NCBI GenBank assembly: GCA_964588525.1
Contig: CAZPQC010000022.1
Coordinates: forward strand, 1 to 36,189
Source of the DNA: JAFGQJ01 sp964588525
GTDB taxonomy: Bacteria > Spirochaetota > Spirochaetia > SZUA-6 > DRHE01
DNA length: 36,189 bases
Direction: 5' to 3'
Positions 1 to 8,266 of the stretch are shown here, piece after piece; the stretch's first letter is position 1; each line of letters begins with the position of its first letter. A program made the position numbers and the translations under genes. The notes beneath the pieces were generated by a model, which saw only the letters and a program-made list of their open reading frames with translations, made no database searches and was not told the DNA's origin.

Positions 1-1
1 C

Positions 2-2005
2 TTAGTAGCGATAGGAAGCTCCGAACTTCCAGTTGCGCCCCTCGCCGGGGTAGTAGAACACCGCCCCTTTCAACATGCTATATACTCCAAAAGAGGCATA
101 AGAGACGTCAAGGAGATTTTCAACACCGAAGTACAAGTCAAGATTTCCCGGTATGTAGTCTGGCTGATAGTGAATAAAGGCCCCCAAAAGGAAATAGTCC
201 GGTACTATGGCTTGGTTGTTGTCCCGATCACTATAAGCAAAGGTTTCGGAGATATATCTGCCCGAGACCCCGATACTAAAGCCCAGAGGAAGCAAAAAGG
301 TTGTTTCAGCAGATGCCTGGTGTAGCGGAACAGCAGGAATCCTATTTCCCTTGTATATTCCATTCCGAAACGTAGCTAAGGCTAAAGCATAAGTGGCGGA
401 AAGCTCCAGCCACTTCGGTACTGACAGCGCTATTTCCGTCTCCGTGCCGAGATGTCGGGTCTCGTCGAGGTTTACGTTTGCGAAGGTAACTGGATCTGCC
501 GCAATCTCATCCGTCATATCCAGAAGGTAACCGCTCGCAGACCACCGAAGTCCCTGCATGAAGCCGATTTCCAAGCCGACTTCGACGTTGTAGCCGCGTT
601 CGGGCTTTAAATCTTTATAAAAAGTGTCAAATGCGAATCCGTAGATGCTGACCTGCTCATCCACAAAGGGATAGCGAAACACGGTCCCATAGCCAGCCCA
701 GAACTTGAAGTTAGAGCTGGGTGTAAACAGCAGGCTAAGGTCATAGACAAAGGCTTGATGAAACTTGGACTCATCGATCGGAGTTCCGGTGGTCTTGAGC
801 GTCTTGCCGCTGATCTGTGCCAGCTCGTAACGCACCCCGGCGCTGGCAAGAAGAAAGGGCAGGATCTGCAGGTCGTCCGCAATGTAAGCACCGATTGTCG
901 CCTTTCTAACTCGTGTTTCTACAGAGGTGGCAGTTCGGTTGATGTCCGGATAGGAGTCGAGGTCTGCCTGGTCGTAGAATCCGTCGATCCCGATTACCAG
1001 CCGGTTCCCCTCCAATAACGACTGCGCCAGCTTGAGTTTTGGGGTCACTGCCGCACTTTGCAGGCTCAGGTCGGTAAAATTGTCAGGAAAACTTGGTATG
1101 TCACTTCGAATAAAACGAAATCTGTACCCGGCGTTTCCATCCAGAATCGTCCTGTCAGAAGGACTGAATGCCAAGGAAAGATCAGCGTTAAAGTAGTCAC
1201 CTGTGGATTCATCCGCATCATGACCCGGCTGGGCTTGTGTAGGGTCGGCTTCGAACTCAGCCTTTGAGAGTGCCCCGGGAAGTTCATAAAACAGTCGATT
1301 GTAGGAGAGGGAAACTCCTGAGGAAAGGCGATCGAGTTCCAATCCGACGTTGCCCCCTACGGCCAGTGATCGGAACGCCGAGCGGTCCCTGTAGCCGTCT
1401 GTGGCCGTATGCTCTCCCGTAATCGAGAAGCTGAGCAGGTCGCTGGAGCCACTAACCTCAACTCCCTCCTGATTCTGATTAAAGCTCCCGTACTGGCCGG
1501 AAACCGCAACGTCGATGCCTGCTGCTCCTTTCTTCGTGATGATATTGATAACACCAGCTACCGCGTTGTCGCCGTAGAGTACACTGTTTCCGCCCCGCAC
1601 TACTTCTACGCGCTCTATGTTCTCAACCGGAATCTCCAGCCAGTTCGTGCTGGCCATGTCGGGACGATTCAGGCGCCGGCCGTCCACGAGCACCAGAACG
1701 CGGCCGTGCGAGTTCTCGCCAAAACCGCGCATGGATATCTCTGACTGAGCGGCGTTTCCAGAGGTGCTGCGAAAATGGATGCCCGCCAGCCCGTCAAGGG
1801 CTTCGACCAGGGTCGTCTGTCCCGAAGCGGCCAGCTCTTCGGCTGTGACCACCGAAACGTAAGCTGGGATGTCTTCAGCCGGTTCTTCGACCCGACTAGC
1901 CGTGACAAACACCTCGATATCGGACTGCTCGTCTTGGGTTTGTGCCGTCAGGGCGACGGTGAAGATACTCGCTGTAACCAGCGCACATAGAATGATCTTG
2001 TTCAT
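2..2005 (-). CDS. btuB: TonB-dependent outer-membrane receptor, probable vitamin B12 (cobalamin) transporter BtuB
   Basis: About 667 residues. An N-terminal signal peptide (hydrophobic stretch after MNKII, ending near AQTQ) is followed by a TonB-box-like segment (DIEVFVTASR) and a plug domain with the hallmarks VDGRRL, IERVEVVRGG, YGDNAVAGVINIIT. The rest is a beta-barrel with many alternating aromatic strands, ending in an aromatic residue (SYRY). I chose the ATG at 2005 because GGAGG lies 5 bases upstream; an upstream in-frame GTG at 2020 lies inside that ribosome-binding region. The family moves scarce ligands across the outer membrane using TonB energy. The ligand call rests mainly on the cobalamin riboswitch directly upstream on the same strand, which is strong circumstantial evidence for B12 or another corrinoid. 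The stop codon is at bases 2-4, so the gene is complete; any downstream ABC-transporter partner genes lie outside the window. Confidence 0.9.
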   Translation of the reverse strand: MNKIILCALVTASIFTVALTAQTQDEQSDIEVFVTASRVEEPAEDIPAYVSVVTAEELAASGQTTLVEALDGLAGIHFRSTSGNAAQSEISMRGFGENSHGRVLVLVDGRRLNRPDMASTNWLEIPVENIERVEVVRGGNSVLYGDNAVAGVINIITKKGAAGIDVAVSGQYGSFNQNQEGVEVSGSSDLLSFSITGEHTATDGYRDRSAFRSLAVGGNVGLELDRLSSGVSLSYNRLFYELPGALSKAEFEADPTQAQPGHDADESTGDYFNADLSLAFSPSDRTILDGNAGYRFRFIRSDIPSFPDNFTDLSLQSAAVTPKLKLAQSLLEGNRLVIGIDGFYDQADLDSYPDINRTATSVETRVRKATIGAYIADDLQILPFLLASAGVRYELAQISGKTLKTTGTPIDESKFHQAFVYDLSLLFTPSSNFKFWAGYGTVFRYPFVDEQVSIYGFAFDTFYKDLKPERGYNVEVGLEIGFMQGLRWSASGYLLDMTDEIAADPVTFANVNLDETRHLGTETEIALSVPKWLELSATYALALATFRNGIYKGNRIPAVPLHQASAETTFLLPLGFSIGVSGRYISETFAYSDRDNNQAIVPDYFLLGAFIHYQPDYIPGNLDLYFGVENLLDVSYASFGVYSMLKGAVFYYPGEGRNWKFGASYRY

Positions 2006-2072
2006 AATTCCTCCCTGCACATCACGTGCCTGTGTTGATGTTGAACACGGGCGGTTACCTTAGGGAGGGCAA

Positions 2073-2093
2073 CAAAAAAGCCTTCGCCGGCTT
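2073..2093 (-). terminator. Intrinsic terminator in the btuB leader (riboswitch expression platform)
   Basis: On the minus strand AAGCC, a six-base loop (GGCGAA) and GGCTT form a short hairpin that runs straight into six T residues. It sits between the riboswitch aptamer and the btuB start. That placement fits an expression platform in which cobalamin binding favours termination. The stem is only 5 bp, and an alternative CTTC/GAAG pairing overlaps it, so the switching mechanism is inferred. Confidence 0.6.
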
Positions 2094-2184
2094 GAAGAAG
2101 CTGAAGCAGAAGACTTCTGATGAGGTTGCCCATGCTTCATAACCGCGAACGAATAGGGTGTTGTTCCGCTGGGGAGCCACCCAT

Positions 2185-2375
2185 CGTGGGCTTGAGCGGG
2201 ACCGTCTTCTGGCTACCGGATCTACCTACTCCTCCAGCCTTCCCATCCGCCTATTGGCTAGTAGCTGCGGACAGTGGCAACGGATGAAGTTTCGTCCCCG
2301 GATACAGCGGCGCGACCGCGTCTGCCTCTCACAGACTTCCGGAATCCCGTTCAGATAGGATTGTTAGTTTTTCGA
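2185..2375 (-). ncRNA. Cobalamin riboswitch aptamer
   Basis: Read on the minus strand, the segment contains the conserved cobalamin-riboswitch blocks in the right order: GCCACTG (2278-2272), GATGGGAAGGC further on, and the B12-box-like GTAGCCAGAAGAC (2215-2203). Variable paired regions fill the gaps (for example GTCTG/CAGAC arms near 2335-2320). It lies about 170 bases upstream of the btuB-like start with a terminator in between. Such elements repress B12 uptake or synthesis genes when adenosylcobalamin or a related corrinoid is plentiful. The boundaries are estimates. Confidence 0.9.
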
Positions 2376-2546
2376 GATTTTATCACCTCCCTTCCCGTTT
2401 ATCGTGGGAGCTGGAACAGCAGAATTTTCCCACATTTTTTTCATTCCTGTCAAGCAGAAGACATCGAGATTTTTCTCCCCCTCGGTGTTGAAGCGGCACG
2501 CGGGTTGAACAATTATGGAAAATCTTAAACCTGCATCCGACCCCGG

Positions 2547-2574
2547 TTTTCACGCTGGAGTGTAATTATATAAG
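2547..2574 (+). promoter_or_regulatory. Candidate sigma-70-type promoter for the small secreted protein
   Basis: TTTTCA, a 16-base spacer and TATAAG lie about 28 bases before the GTG start at 2602. The -10 is good and the -35 is weak. The rest of the 2376-2546 stretch holds no gene that I can see. Confidence 0.35.
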
Positions 2575-2601
2575 ATGCAGGAGAGAAGAATGGAGTGAAA
2601 T

Positions 2602-3078
2602 GTGAAGAAACTGCTGTTTGTTTTTCTTTTGCTGAGCCTCGGTGCTTTTACGCTCCAGGCCGTGGAGATTCCGGTGAGTGTAGCCATGAACGAGTCTCTG
2701 CCCTACCAGAAGGAGCTGCGCTATCAAGTGGTTAAGGCGATCAGCGAGATCGAAAACGTGAAGATCGTGGAACCGGGAGCCAATGATTGGTTTCGTCTTC
2801 ATGTGCTCGTCTTCGAGATGAAGCTGGAAAACGAGGTCGAAGTAGGATACGCCATCAGCTATTCGATTGTAGAAGTGCCATTTTACTTGCATTCCTACAT
2901 CTTCGAGAATCTCAAGCCGGAAAACCGGCAGGAAGCGATGGACCGGTTGATCGCGCGCACGGTCTTCTATCACGGCGCCGACCTGATGACGGTTGGTACA
3001 GACGGTCTGGAGACCGCGGCACAGCGGATCCGCTCCTCCCTGGAAAAGTTCCTGGATAAGCGGATTCAGTCCGAATGA
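2602..3078 (+). CDS. Small secreted/periplasmic protein of unknown function
   Basis: 158 residues, not recognised. It starts with GTG at 2602, preceded by GGAG 5-8 bases upstream. The N-terminus (MKKLLFVFLLLSLGAFTLQA) is a clear signal peptide with no lipobox cysteine, so export to the periplasm or beyond is likely. The mature part is about 138 residues, soluble and rich in Glu/Val/Arg, with a strand-helix pattern. There are no cysteines and no motif that I can assign. It stands alone, convergent with the ACT-domain gene on the other strand, and a decayed gene fragment lies just after its stop. Confidence 0.7.
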   Translation: MKKLLFVFLLLSLGAFTLQAVEIPVSVAMNESLPYQKELRYQVVKAISEIENVKIVEPGANDWFRLHVLVFEMKLENEVEVGYAISYSIVEVPFYLHSYIFENLKPENRQEAMDRLIARTVFYHGADLMTVGTDGLETAAQRIRSSLEKFLDKRIQSE

Positions 3079-3084
3079 ACCGTG

Positions 3085-3240
3085 GGGCCGGTCAGTTCCT
3101 CGGTTTGTCAAGCACGCGCAGGGATCAAAGTTCTCCAGATTCAGCAAGCGGGCGTGGGGGATAGCGATACCCGGAGCCACCCAGGAGCTGACCACGCTTT
3201 CTCCCCAAAATAGTAACCGTTTCAGCGTACTCCAACAATC
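3085..3240 (-). pseudogene. Remnant of a PTS EIIA (fructose/nitrogen-type, PtsN-like) domain
   Basis: The minus-strand reading from about 3240 gives a segment containing VVSSWVAPGIAIPHARLL followed by NLENFDPCACL. The IAIPHARL core is the phosphorylatable-histidine motif of type-2 EIIA domains. There is no proper start upstream, and the frame runs on as an antisense shadow of the neighbouring gene (2602-3078), so only about 50 residues around the active site survive. I read it as a decayed piece of a longer EIIA-containing protein. It lies directly downstream of the ACT-domain gene on the same strand. Confidence 0.45.
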
Positions 3241-3259
3241 AAAGGAATCCGCGCTCCCC

Positions 3260-3631
3260 TCAGGTGTGGACCGTGTGATGAGAACCCAGCACCCGAACCG
3301 CTTTGGATACGTTCGTTTCTTTGATCAGGAGGTAGTCGGTGTCAAAGGTGGACATGACAAACACCGATATCCCGGCTTCAGCCAGGGGGGCGCTCAAAGC
3401 TGCGATGACACCGATTTCGGTCAGAGGCAGCGGACCCTGCACCTTCAGCGCCCGCCATCCTGGATCGGCTTTGACCTCGGCCGGGGGGTGACCATCCGGG
3501 CATACTATCGAAAGCTCCTCCTCACTGCGGCATACCGCGTAGAAGTTGCCGGCCAGTGCCCATTGGGGAATCGGGGCATCCCGGGGGAGGCGACAAATCG
3601 CCAGGCTGTCAGGCAGGAGGGTCAGTTCCAT
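3260..3631 (-). CDS. ACT-domain protein (amino-acid-binding type)
   Basis: 123 residues. The C-terminal half carries IGVIAALSAPLAEAGISVFV followed by STFDTDYLLIKE, the signature of the small stand-alone ACT/CASTOR-like proteins often annotated as amino-acid-binding. In the family, paired ACT folds bind an amino acid and act as sensors, usually without catalysis. The N-terminal half (IPQWAL, FYAVCRSEEELSIVCP) matches the usual layout of the group, which is about 125-130 residues long. It starts 48 bases after the stop of the upstream zinc-ribbon/membrane fusion gene on the same strand, so the two are probably co-transcribed. The ribosome-binding site is weak. Confidence 0.75.
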   Translation of the reverse strand: MELTLLPDSLAICRLPRDAPIPQWALAGNFYAVCRSEEELSIVCPDGHPPAEVKADPGWRALKVQGPLPLTEIGVIAALSAPLAEAGISVFVMSTFDTDYLLIKETNVSKAVRVLGSHHTVHT

Positions 3632-3679
3632 TTGCTTCGCACCAGGCGCATACTCGTTTCATCGCCGGTTACACCCCGT

Positions 3680-5578
3680 TCAAACAGCAATAAAAGCGAA
3701 GACAAGAACTACCGCCGCGATCAGGGAAAATACGATAAGGACGATCCCGAGGCTTGTACCCCAGCGGAACAACCGGCCTTCCCGATTGATCGTTCCAGCG
3801 AAGTAAAGCTCCTCCGGAGAAACCGGATTTCCGCTCGTTCCCAAGAACACCGTCAGCAGGATGGCAGCTGCAAGCAAGGCGGTGGTGACGGCTACTCCTT
3901 GAATGCTGCCCCAAAAGATCGGTAGCCGGTCAAATGGGATGGGCAGTTCGGAAGCCGTGGCAAATCCTGCGATCAGGAACAGGGGGGCGTAGATGCTCAG
4001 GCTGGTTGCAAACAGAACTGAAGCGGCAAACCCCCCAGGCAGTTTCCACAGGATATCGGGAAAAACAGGCGGAAGTAGCGCGAATAGTACGGTTGGCATC
4101 AGGACTTGAAGTCTGCTTCGTCGCAACACCCAAAGGTTCTCGGCCACCCCAAATACGAACAGGCTGACAATCGCGGCACCGAACAGCTCGAGAAGACGGC
4201 CCCGGCCTCCCGGTGCAATCGAGATCAGGAAGGCGGGAAGAGCAGCGGGAAGCGATACGTTTTCCAGGGTCAGGAACAGGCTCCGGAAGAACGCTCCCAG
4301 TACGGCTCCAATCGCCAGGGGGAGGAGTACCGTCCGCAGAGAGAAACGGCGAAAGCGAAAAAAAGCGATTGGATTGATCTTTTTGGGGATTATAAACCAG
4401 AGGATCGGCAACAGGCCTGCGAGCAGCGACGGGATTACTCCGGACATGAATTCGGGCTGAAAACGGAGCAGGCTCGAGCCCAAGGCCGAGCCGGCGGCCA
4501 GGATAGCAAAGACCAGAACCATCCAGCCGAGAGGTTGTCCACTCAAAGTATGGGACCGTTTCCGAAGCGTCCTTGGGTCCTTGCTTTCCGCACTTCGTTT
4601 GAAGGAAAGCAACTTGTTGGCGATAGCAGATTGCCGAAACCAGGCAGCCCAGGCGCCGCCCTTTTCAACAGTTCCCGTTTCGGCGGCGGGCAGGGTTGCC
4701 TGAAGATACAGAGCACATTTACGTGCTGCTTCATCGCCATCCCGGGAAAAAATAATGAGGATCGGTATTTTCCGGCGACTCAGGGTTGCATAGTGAAGAG
4801 TGCTCCGAGACTGAATCAAATCATGATTCAAATGATCGGGTTGGAATCCCGGAGAGAGGATCTTCGCCAGCCCCTGAGCATGGGATTGCGGGAGTTTGGA
4901 GCTCCAGACGTCCTGAAGCAACGATACCAGCAGCTTTCGGTGCTCCCCATTTTGGCGCTCCTCCGACGCGGTTGATTTGAGTTTCCCGATTATTGATTGC
5001 CGGGCTGCATGCTCCGCCAGACGGAGATCCGGTTCGATCAGAACAACGGAAGTGACGGAATCGGGGTGACGAGTTGCGATATCCAGGGCAAGGGGAGATG
5101 AACCGAGATGGGCAAGCAGATGGAATCGCGAGACTCCCAGATGCTTCTTCAACAGCTCCATATGGTCGCTGAAAAGAGCGCTATAGGACTGTTTTCCCGA
5201 TCCTTTCGGGTTTCGTCGGGTTCCGGGGAACTCGAGGTAGCAGATGCGAAAGTAATCCCCGAAGGAGTCCAACAGATCGTGCATCACATCATGGGAAAGG
5301 GATGGATGAGCGGGAAACACGACAACCGGTACCCTGTCTTCCCGGGATCCAACGGTCTCCACCCACAGCCGTCCTACCTTGGTTCCCCCACAGTTCAGCG
5401 AGTCCGGTATCAGAGCCTGATAACCGGCCGGGTACTCCTGGGGGAAGAGTTTCCCCAGGCTCAGAGGGAAAGACTTTTGGCAGCGGCTGCAGCGGATCCG
5501 TACGGTTTTCCCTTTGGGCAGATGGGCCGGAATCCGCACGCCCCCTCTGAAACCGCAGGCCGGACATTGAAATCGCAT
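3680..5578 (-). CDS. Zinc ribbon - degenerate alpha/beta hydrolase - polytopic membrane fusion protein
   Basis: 632 residues in three parts. (1) Residues 1-45: a zinc ribbon with CPAC (C5, C8) and CSRC (C30, C33), of the kind found at the start of bacterial membrane or regulatory proteins. (2) Residues about 70-370: an alpha/beta-hydrolase fold (VPVVVFPAHP; LEFPG; HPDSVTSVVLIEP). At the nucleophile elbow, where active enzymes have G-H-S-x-G, it reads LLAHLGSS (154-161), with Leu158 in place of the serine, and the usual C-terminal Gly-His is GGAWAAWF. It is probably a pseudoenzyme. (3) Residues about 385-632: eight or nine hydrophobic segments with no motif I recognise. I chose ATG 5578, which begins the zinc ribbon; a GTG 9 bases upstream is possible. 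Its start is 46 bases from the divergent maturase gene. Function unknown. Confidence 0.8.
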   Translation of the reverse strand: MRFQCPACGFRGGVRIPAHLPKGKTVRIRCSRCQKSFPLSLGKLFPQEYPAGYQALIPDSLNCGGTKVGRLWVETVGSREDRVPVVVFPAHPSLSHDVMHDLLDSFGDYFRICYLEFPGTRRNPKGSGKQSYSALFSDHMELLKKHLGVSRFHLLAHLGSSPLALDIATRHPDSVTSVVLIEPDLRLAEHAARQSIIGKLKSTASEERQNGEHRKLLVSLLQDVWSSKLPQSHAQGLAKILSPGFQPDHLNHDLIQSRSTLHYATLSRRKIPILIIFSRDGDEAARKCALYLQATLPAAETGTVEKGGAWAAWFRQSAIANKLLSFKRSAESKDPRTLRKRSHTLSGQPLGWMVLVFAILAAGSALGSSLLRFQPEFMSGVIPSLLAGLLPILWFIIPKKINPIAFFRFRRFSLRTVLLPLAIGAVLGAFFRSLFLTLENVSLPAALPAFLISIAPGGRGRLLELFGAAIVSLFVFGVAENLWVLRRSRLQVLMPTVLFALLPPVFPDILWKLPGGFAASVLFATSLSIYAPLFLIAGFATASELPIPFDRLPIFWGSIQGVAVTTALLAAAILLTVFLGTSGNPVSPEELYFAGTINREGRLFRWGTSLGIVLIVFSLIAAVVLVFAFIAV

Positions 5579-5624
5579 CGCACCCACATTGATGATTTTC
5601 CCTCTTTTTGTCAAACTCCGTAGT

Positions 5625-6830
5625 ATGCCTGAAGGCTCGGAGCAAAAACAGTTCTCTCTCCTGATCAAACCGGCATCCGCAGACTGCAACCTGGCCTGCA
5701 CCTACTGCTTCTATCTGCCCAAGGCCGGCCTCTATCCTGAGAGCTCCAGGCACCGCATGTCCGACGGCACCCTGAAACGCATGATCTCCACATATCTGGC
5801 TACCGACCAGGATACCTACTCCTTCGGCTGGCAGGGCGGGGAGCCCACGCTGATGGGGGTGGAGTTCTTTCAAAGGGTCGTGGAGCTTCAGACCCGATAC
5901 GGACGACCCGGCTCGATCGTGGCCAACGGATTGCAGACCAACGCCACGATGATAACCGACGAGCTGGCCCGGCTGCTGGCCGAGTATCGTTTCCTCCTGG
6001 GGGTCAGCCTGGACGGTCCCGAGGAGGTCCACAACACCCATAGGAAAAATCGAAAGGGTGCGGGTTCGTACAAGAGGGTTATCGAAGGGATCGAGCTGCT
6101 GAACAAGCACCGGGTGGAGCTCAACATCCTGGTAGCGGTGAACAACGCCAATGTCACAATGGCCCGCAGTATCTACAGTTTTCTCCTGGATATGGGCATC
6201 CGCTATCACCAGTACATACCGATCGTTGAGTTCGATGAGCAGGGCCGACCGCTGCCCTACTCCATCGACGGACCGCAGTGGGGCGCGTTTCTGAAGGAGC
6301 TCTTCGAGGTGTGGTACCCCGATGCCGGCCGGGTGTCGGTTCGTCTCTTCGATGCCCTCCTCACCTACCTGGTCGAAGGGTCGCGGATCCTCTGCACCAT
6401 GGGCAGGGACTGCCGGCAGTACTTCCTGGTCGAGCACAACGGGGATGTCTACCCCTGTGATTTTTTCGCCACCCCGGAGCTGCGGTTGGGGAATCTGTTG
6501 GAAACGGACTGGAGCGATCTTCTGGAGTCACCCCGTTACGAAGCGTTCGGCCGGCAGAAGTCGCAGTGGAATGAGGCCTGCGAAAGCTGTCCCTTTCTCG
6601 AGCTGTGCATGGGGGATTGTCTGAAGCATCGCTTCTACGCTGCCCCCCCGGCCCGGTCGGATCCGGGAAGTCTGAGCTGGCTGTGTTCGGGATGGAAAAT
6701 CTTCTACGAGTCCTGCCTTCCCGGATTTCGGCGGATCGCCCGGCGTATCCAGCGGCAGAGAACCCGGGAGCTGGAGACGCACCTGGCATCCTCAGCCTAT
6801 CCGCATCGTTGTCCCGAAAGCAAGAGATGA
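5625..6830 (+). CDS. Anaerobic sulfatase-maturating enzyme (radical SAM/SPASM)
   Basis: About 401 residues. CNLACTYC (C21, C25, C28) is the radical SAM [4Fe-4S] motif, with WQGGEPT (GGEP motif) and SLDGPEEVH further on. The C-terminal SPASM region carries the expected cysteines (ILCTMGRDC, VYPCDFF, CESCPFLELCMGDC, WLCSG) for two auxiliary clusters. The family converts an active-site Cys or Ser of sulfatases to formylglycine without oxygen. A cysteine-type sulfatase is encoded at 17700-19313, a plausible client. The start is uncertain: ATG 5625 and ATG 5592 are in frame and neither has a clear ribosome-binding site. The stop overlaps the next gene's start (ATGA at 6827-6830), so the two are translationally coupled. 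Confidence 0.9.
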   Translation: MPEGSEQKQFSLLIKPASADCNLACTYCFYLPKAGLYPESSRHRMSDGTLKRMISTYLATDQDTYSFGWQGGEPTLMGVEFFQRVVELQTRYGRPGSIVANGLQTNATMITDELARLLAEYRFLLGVSLDGPEEVHNTHRKNRKGAGSYKRVIEGIELLNKHRVELNILVAVNNANVTMARSIYSFLLDMGIRYHQYIPIVEFDEQGRPLPYSIDGPQWGAFLKELFEVWYPDAGRVSVRLFDALLTYLVEGSRILCTMGRDCRQYFLVEHNGDVYPCDFFATPELRLGNLLETDWSDLLESPRYEAFGRQKSQWNEACESCPFLELCMGDCLKHRFYAAPPARSDPGSLSWLCSGWKIFYESCLPGFRRIARRIQRQRTRELETHLASSAYPHRCPESKR

Positions 6831-7816
6831 AGACGATCCTGATCGTCAATCCTAAAGCGGGACGCCGGTTTTTCCTGAATCTGCATCTCCCCCAGGTCGT
6901 CAAGCTGTTGGAGCGCCACGAAGTATCGTTCCGGGTTTTCTACACCCGATATTCGGGGCATGCCGCCAAGCTGGTACGGCGGTATCGTGACGAAATAGAC
7001 TGTGTGACGGTGTTTGGAGGAGATGGAACGATTCGGGAGGTTGTGAAGGGTATGGGTGCCAGACCTCTGCCGATTGGCATCATACCGTTCGGTACGGTCA
7101 ATGTGCTGGCCTTGGATCTGGGAATATCACTCAATCCCGTGATCGCTACCACCAGCATCCTGGCCGGTCACACCCGTCGGATCGATGTCGGCTACCTCAA
7201 CTCCGAACCCTTCCTTCTCATGGTATCCACCGGCCTGGACGCCATGGCGGTCCATACGGTGGATCTGCGCTTCAAGCGCTATCTGGGACAGATGTCCTAT
7301 GTCCTGGGAATGATCTGGTCGGCTCTCACGGATCGGGTACGGCGAATCCAGATTACCATCGAGGAACAGAACATCACCGACCGGGGCTACCTGGCGATCA
7401 TCTCCAACTCTCGCTATTACGCCGGACCGTACACGCTCGCCGAAGAGGTGAGCATCGACGACGGCATCCTCAACGTTATCCTCTTTAAGAAGAGCGGTAT
7501 TCTCGATACTCTCGGGCTGCTGGTGAACGTACTGACCAACAGGCATCGCATGATGCCGGATGTGTCTTTCTACTCGGGCAAGGTTATCCGTATACACGCC
7601 AGCAGACGGATCAAGATGCAGATGGACGGCGACAAGGCACCTTCCACTCCCGCGCGGATCTCCGTGCGGGAGCGATTCCTGCCGGTGTTCGTACACGAGG
7701 AGGAGAAGAAGCTCGAGGGTTTGGAGGCGGTGAGGACCGTCCTGGCCAACGTGTTCTCTCCGTCGCCGGCCAGGTCTTCGGTGACCAGAACGCCCTTGCG
7801 ATCTACTCGCCGATGA
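6827..7816 (+). CDS. Diacylglycerol kinase-like lipid kinase (DagK/YegS family)
   Basis: 329 residues. NPKAGRR near the N-terminus and GGDGTIREVVKG form the nucleotide-binding site; PFGTVNVLA is the conserved PxGTxN motif; NSRYYAGPYTLAE and DDGILNVILF are typical of the C-terminal domain. The family phosphorylates diacylglycerol or a related lipid (sphingosine, undecaprenol-like) at the membrane face. The exact lipid cannot be read from sequence. The start overlaps the stop of the maturase by 4 bases. The last 14 bases overlap the convergent yjbQ gene, and the C-terminal tail after about residue 285 is longer than usual, basic and low in complexity. Confidence 0.88.
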   Translation: MKTILIVNPKAGRRFFLNLHLPQVVKLLERHEVSFRVFYTRYSGHAAKLVRRYRDEIDCVTVFGGDGTIREVVKGMGARPLPIGIIPFGTVNVLALDLGISLNPVIATTSILAGHTRRIDVGYLNSEPFLLMVSTGLDAMAVHTVDLRFKRYLGQMSYVLGMIWSALTDRVRRIQITIEEQNITDRGYLAIISNSRYYAGPYTLAEEVSIDDGILNVILFKKSGILDTLGLLVNVLTNRHRMMPDVSFYSGKVIRIHASRRIKMQMDGDKAPSTPARISVRERFLPVFVHEEEKKLEGLEAVRTVLANVFSPSPARSSVTRTPLRSTRR

Positions 7817-8219
7817 TTTTTACCAGGACCCGCTTCCTCCGCTTTCCGTCGAACTCTCCGTAGAAGATCTGCTCCCAGGGACCGAAATCCAGCTTGCCCT
7901 CGCTGATCGCCACGACCACCTCCCGTCCCATGATGCTTCGCTTGAGGTGAGCATCGGCGTTGTCTTCGAATCCATTGTGCCGGTAGCGGGAGTAGGGTTT
8001 CTCAGGTGCCAGACCTTCCAGCCACTGCTCGAAATCCTGGTGAAGTCCGGATTCATCGTCGTTGATGAAAACGCTGGCCGTGATATGCATGGCGTTACAG
8101 AGCAGCAGTCCTTCCCGCACGCCGCTGTCCGTCAGGACCTTCTGAACCTGGGGGGTGATATTGATCAGTTCCCGCCTCCTGGAAGTGCTGAACCACAGCT
8201 CTTTTCGGTAGCTTTTCAT
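7803..8219 (-). CDS. yjbQ: YjbQ family protein (UPF0047)
   Basis: 138 residues, the usual length. Family hallmarks are clear: MHITASVFINDDESGLHQDF, YRHNGFEDNADAHLKRSIMG and LDFGPWEQIFYGEFDGKR. Conserved His/Asp/Glu residues line a putative active site, and members have weak thiamine-phosphate synthase activity reported; the physiological role is unsettled. The gene is divergent from the rluA-xdh run and its 3' end overlaps the lipid kinase gene by 14 bases. Confidence 0.9.
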   Translation of the reverse strand: MKSYRKELWFSTSRRRELINITPQVQKVLTDSGVREGLLLCNAMHITASVFINDDESGLHQDFEQWLEGLAPEKPYSRYRHNGFEDNADAHLKRSIMGREVVVAISEGKLDFGPWEQIFYGEFDGKRRKRVLVKIIGE

Positions 8220-8266
8220 GATTCTCTACCTTGCTCGATTCCTCCGATCTTGTCAAAGAGTGCCTG

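Noticed and set aside
2158..2528. Open frames on the plus strand upstream of btuB
   Set aside because: They lie across the cobalamin riboswitch, have no ribosome-binding site, and give arginine/serine-rich products with no motif.
4106..4975. 289-codon plus-strand frame opposite the zinc-ribbon/membrane gene
   Set aside because: Composition (Gln/Arg/Ser-rich) and position make it an antisense shadow of the membrane domain.
7962..7976. TTCGAATCC, resembling a tRNA T-loop
   Set aside because: It lies inside yjbQ coding sequence and no cloverleaf can be drawn around it; the same holds for the copy near 28609 in the DHH gene.
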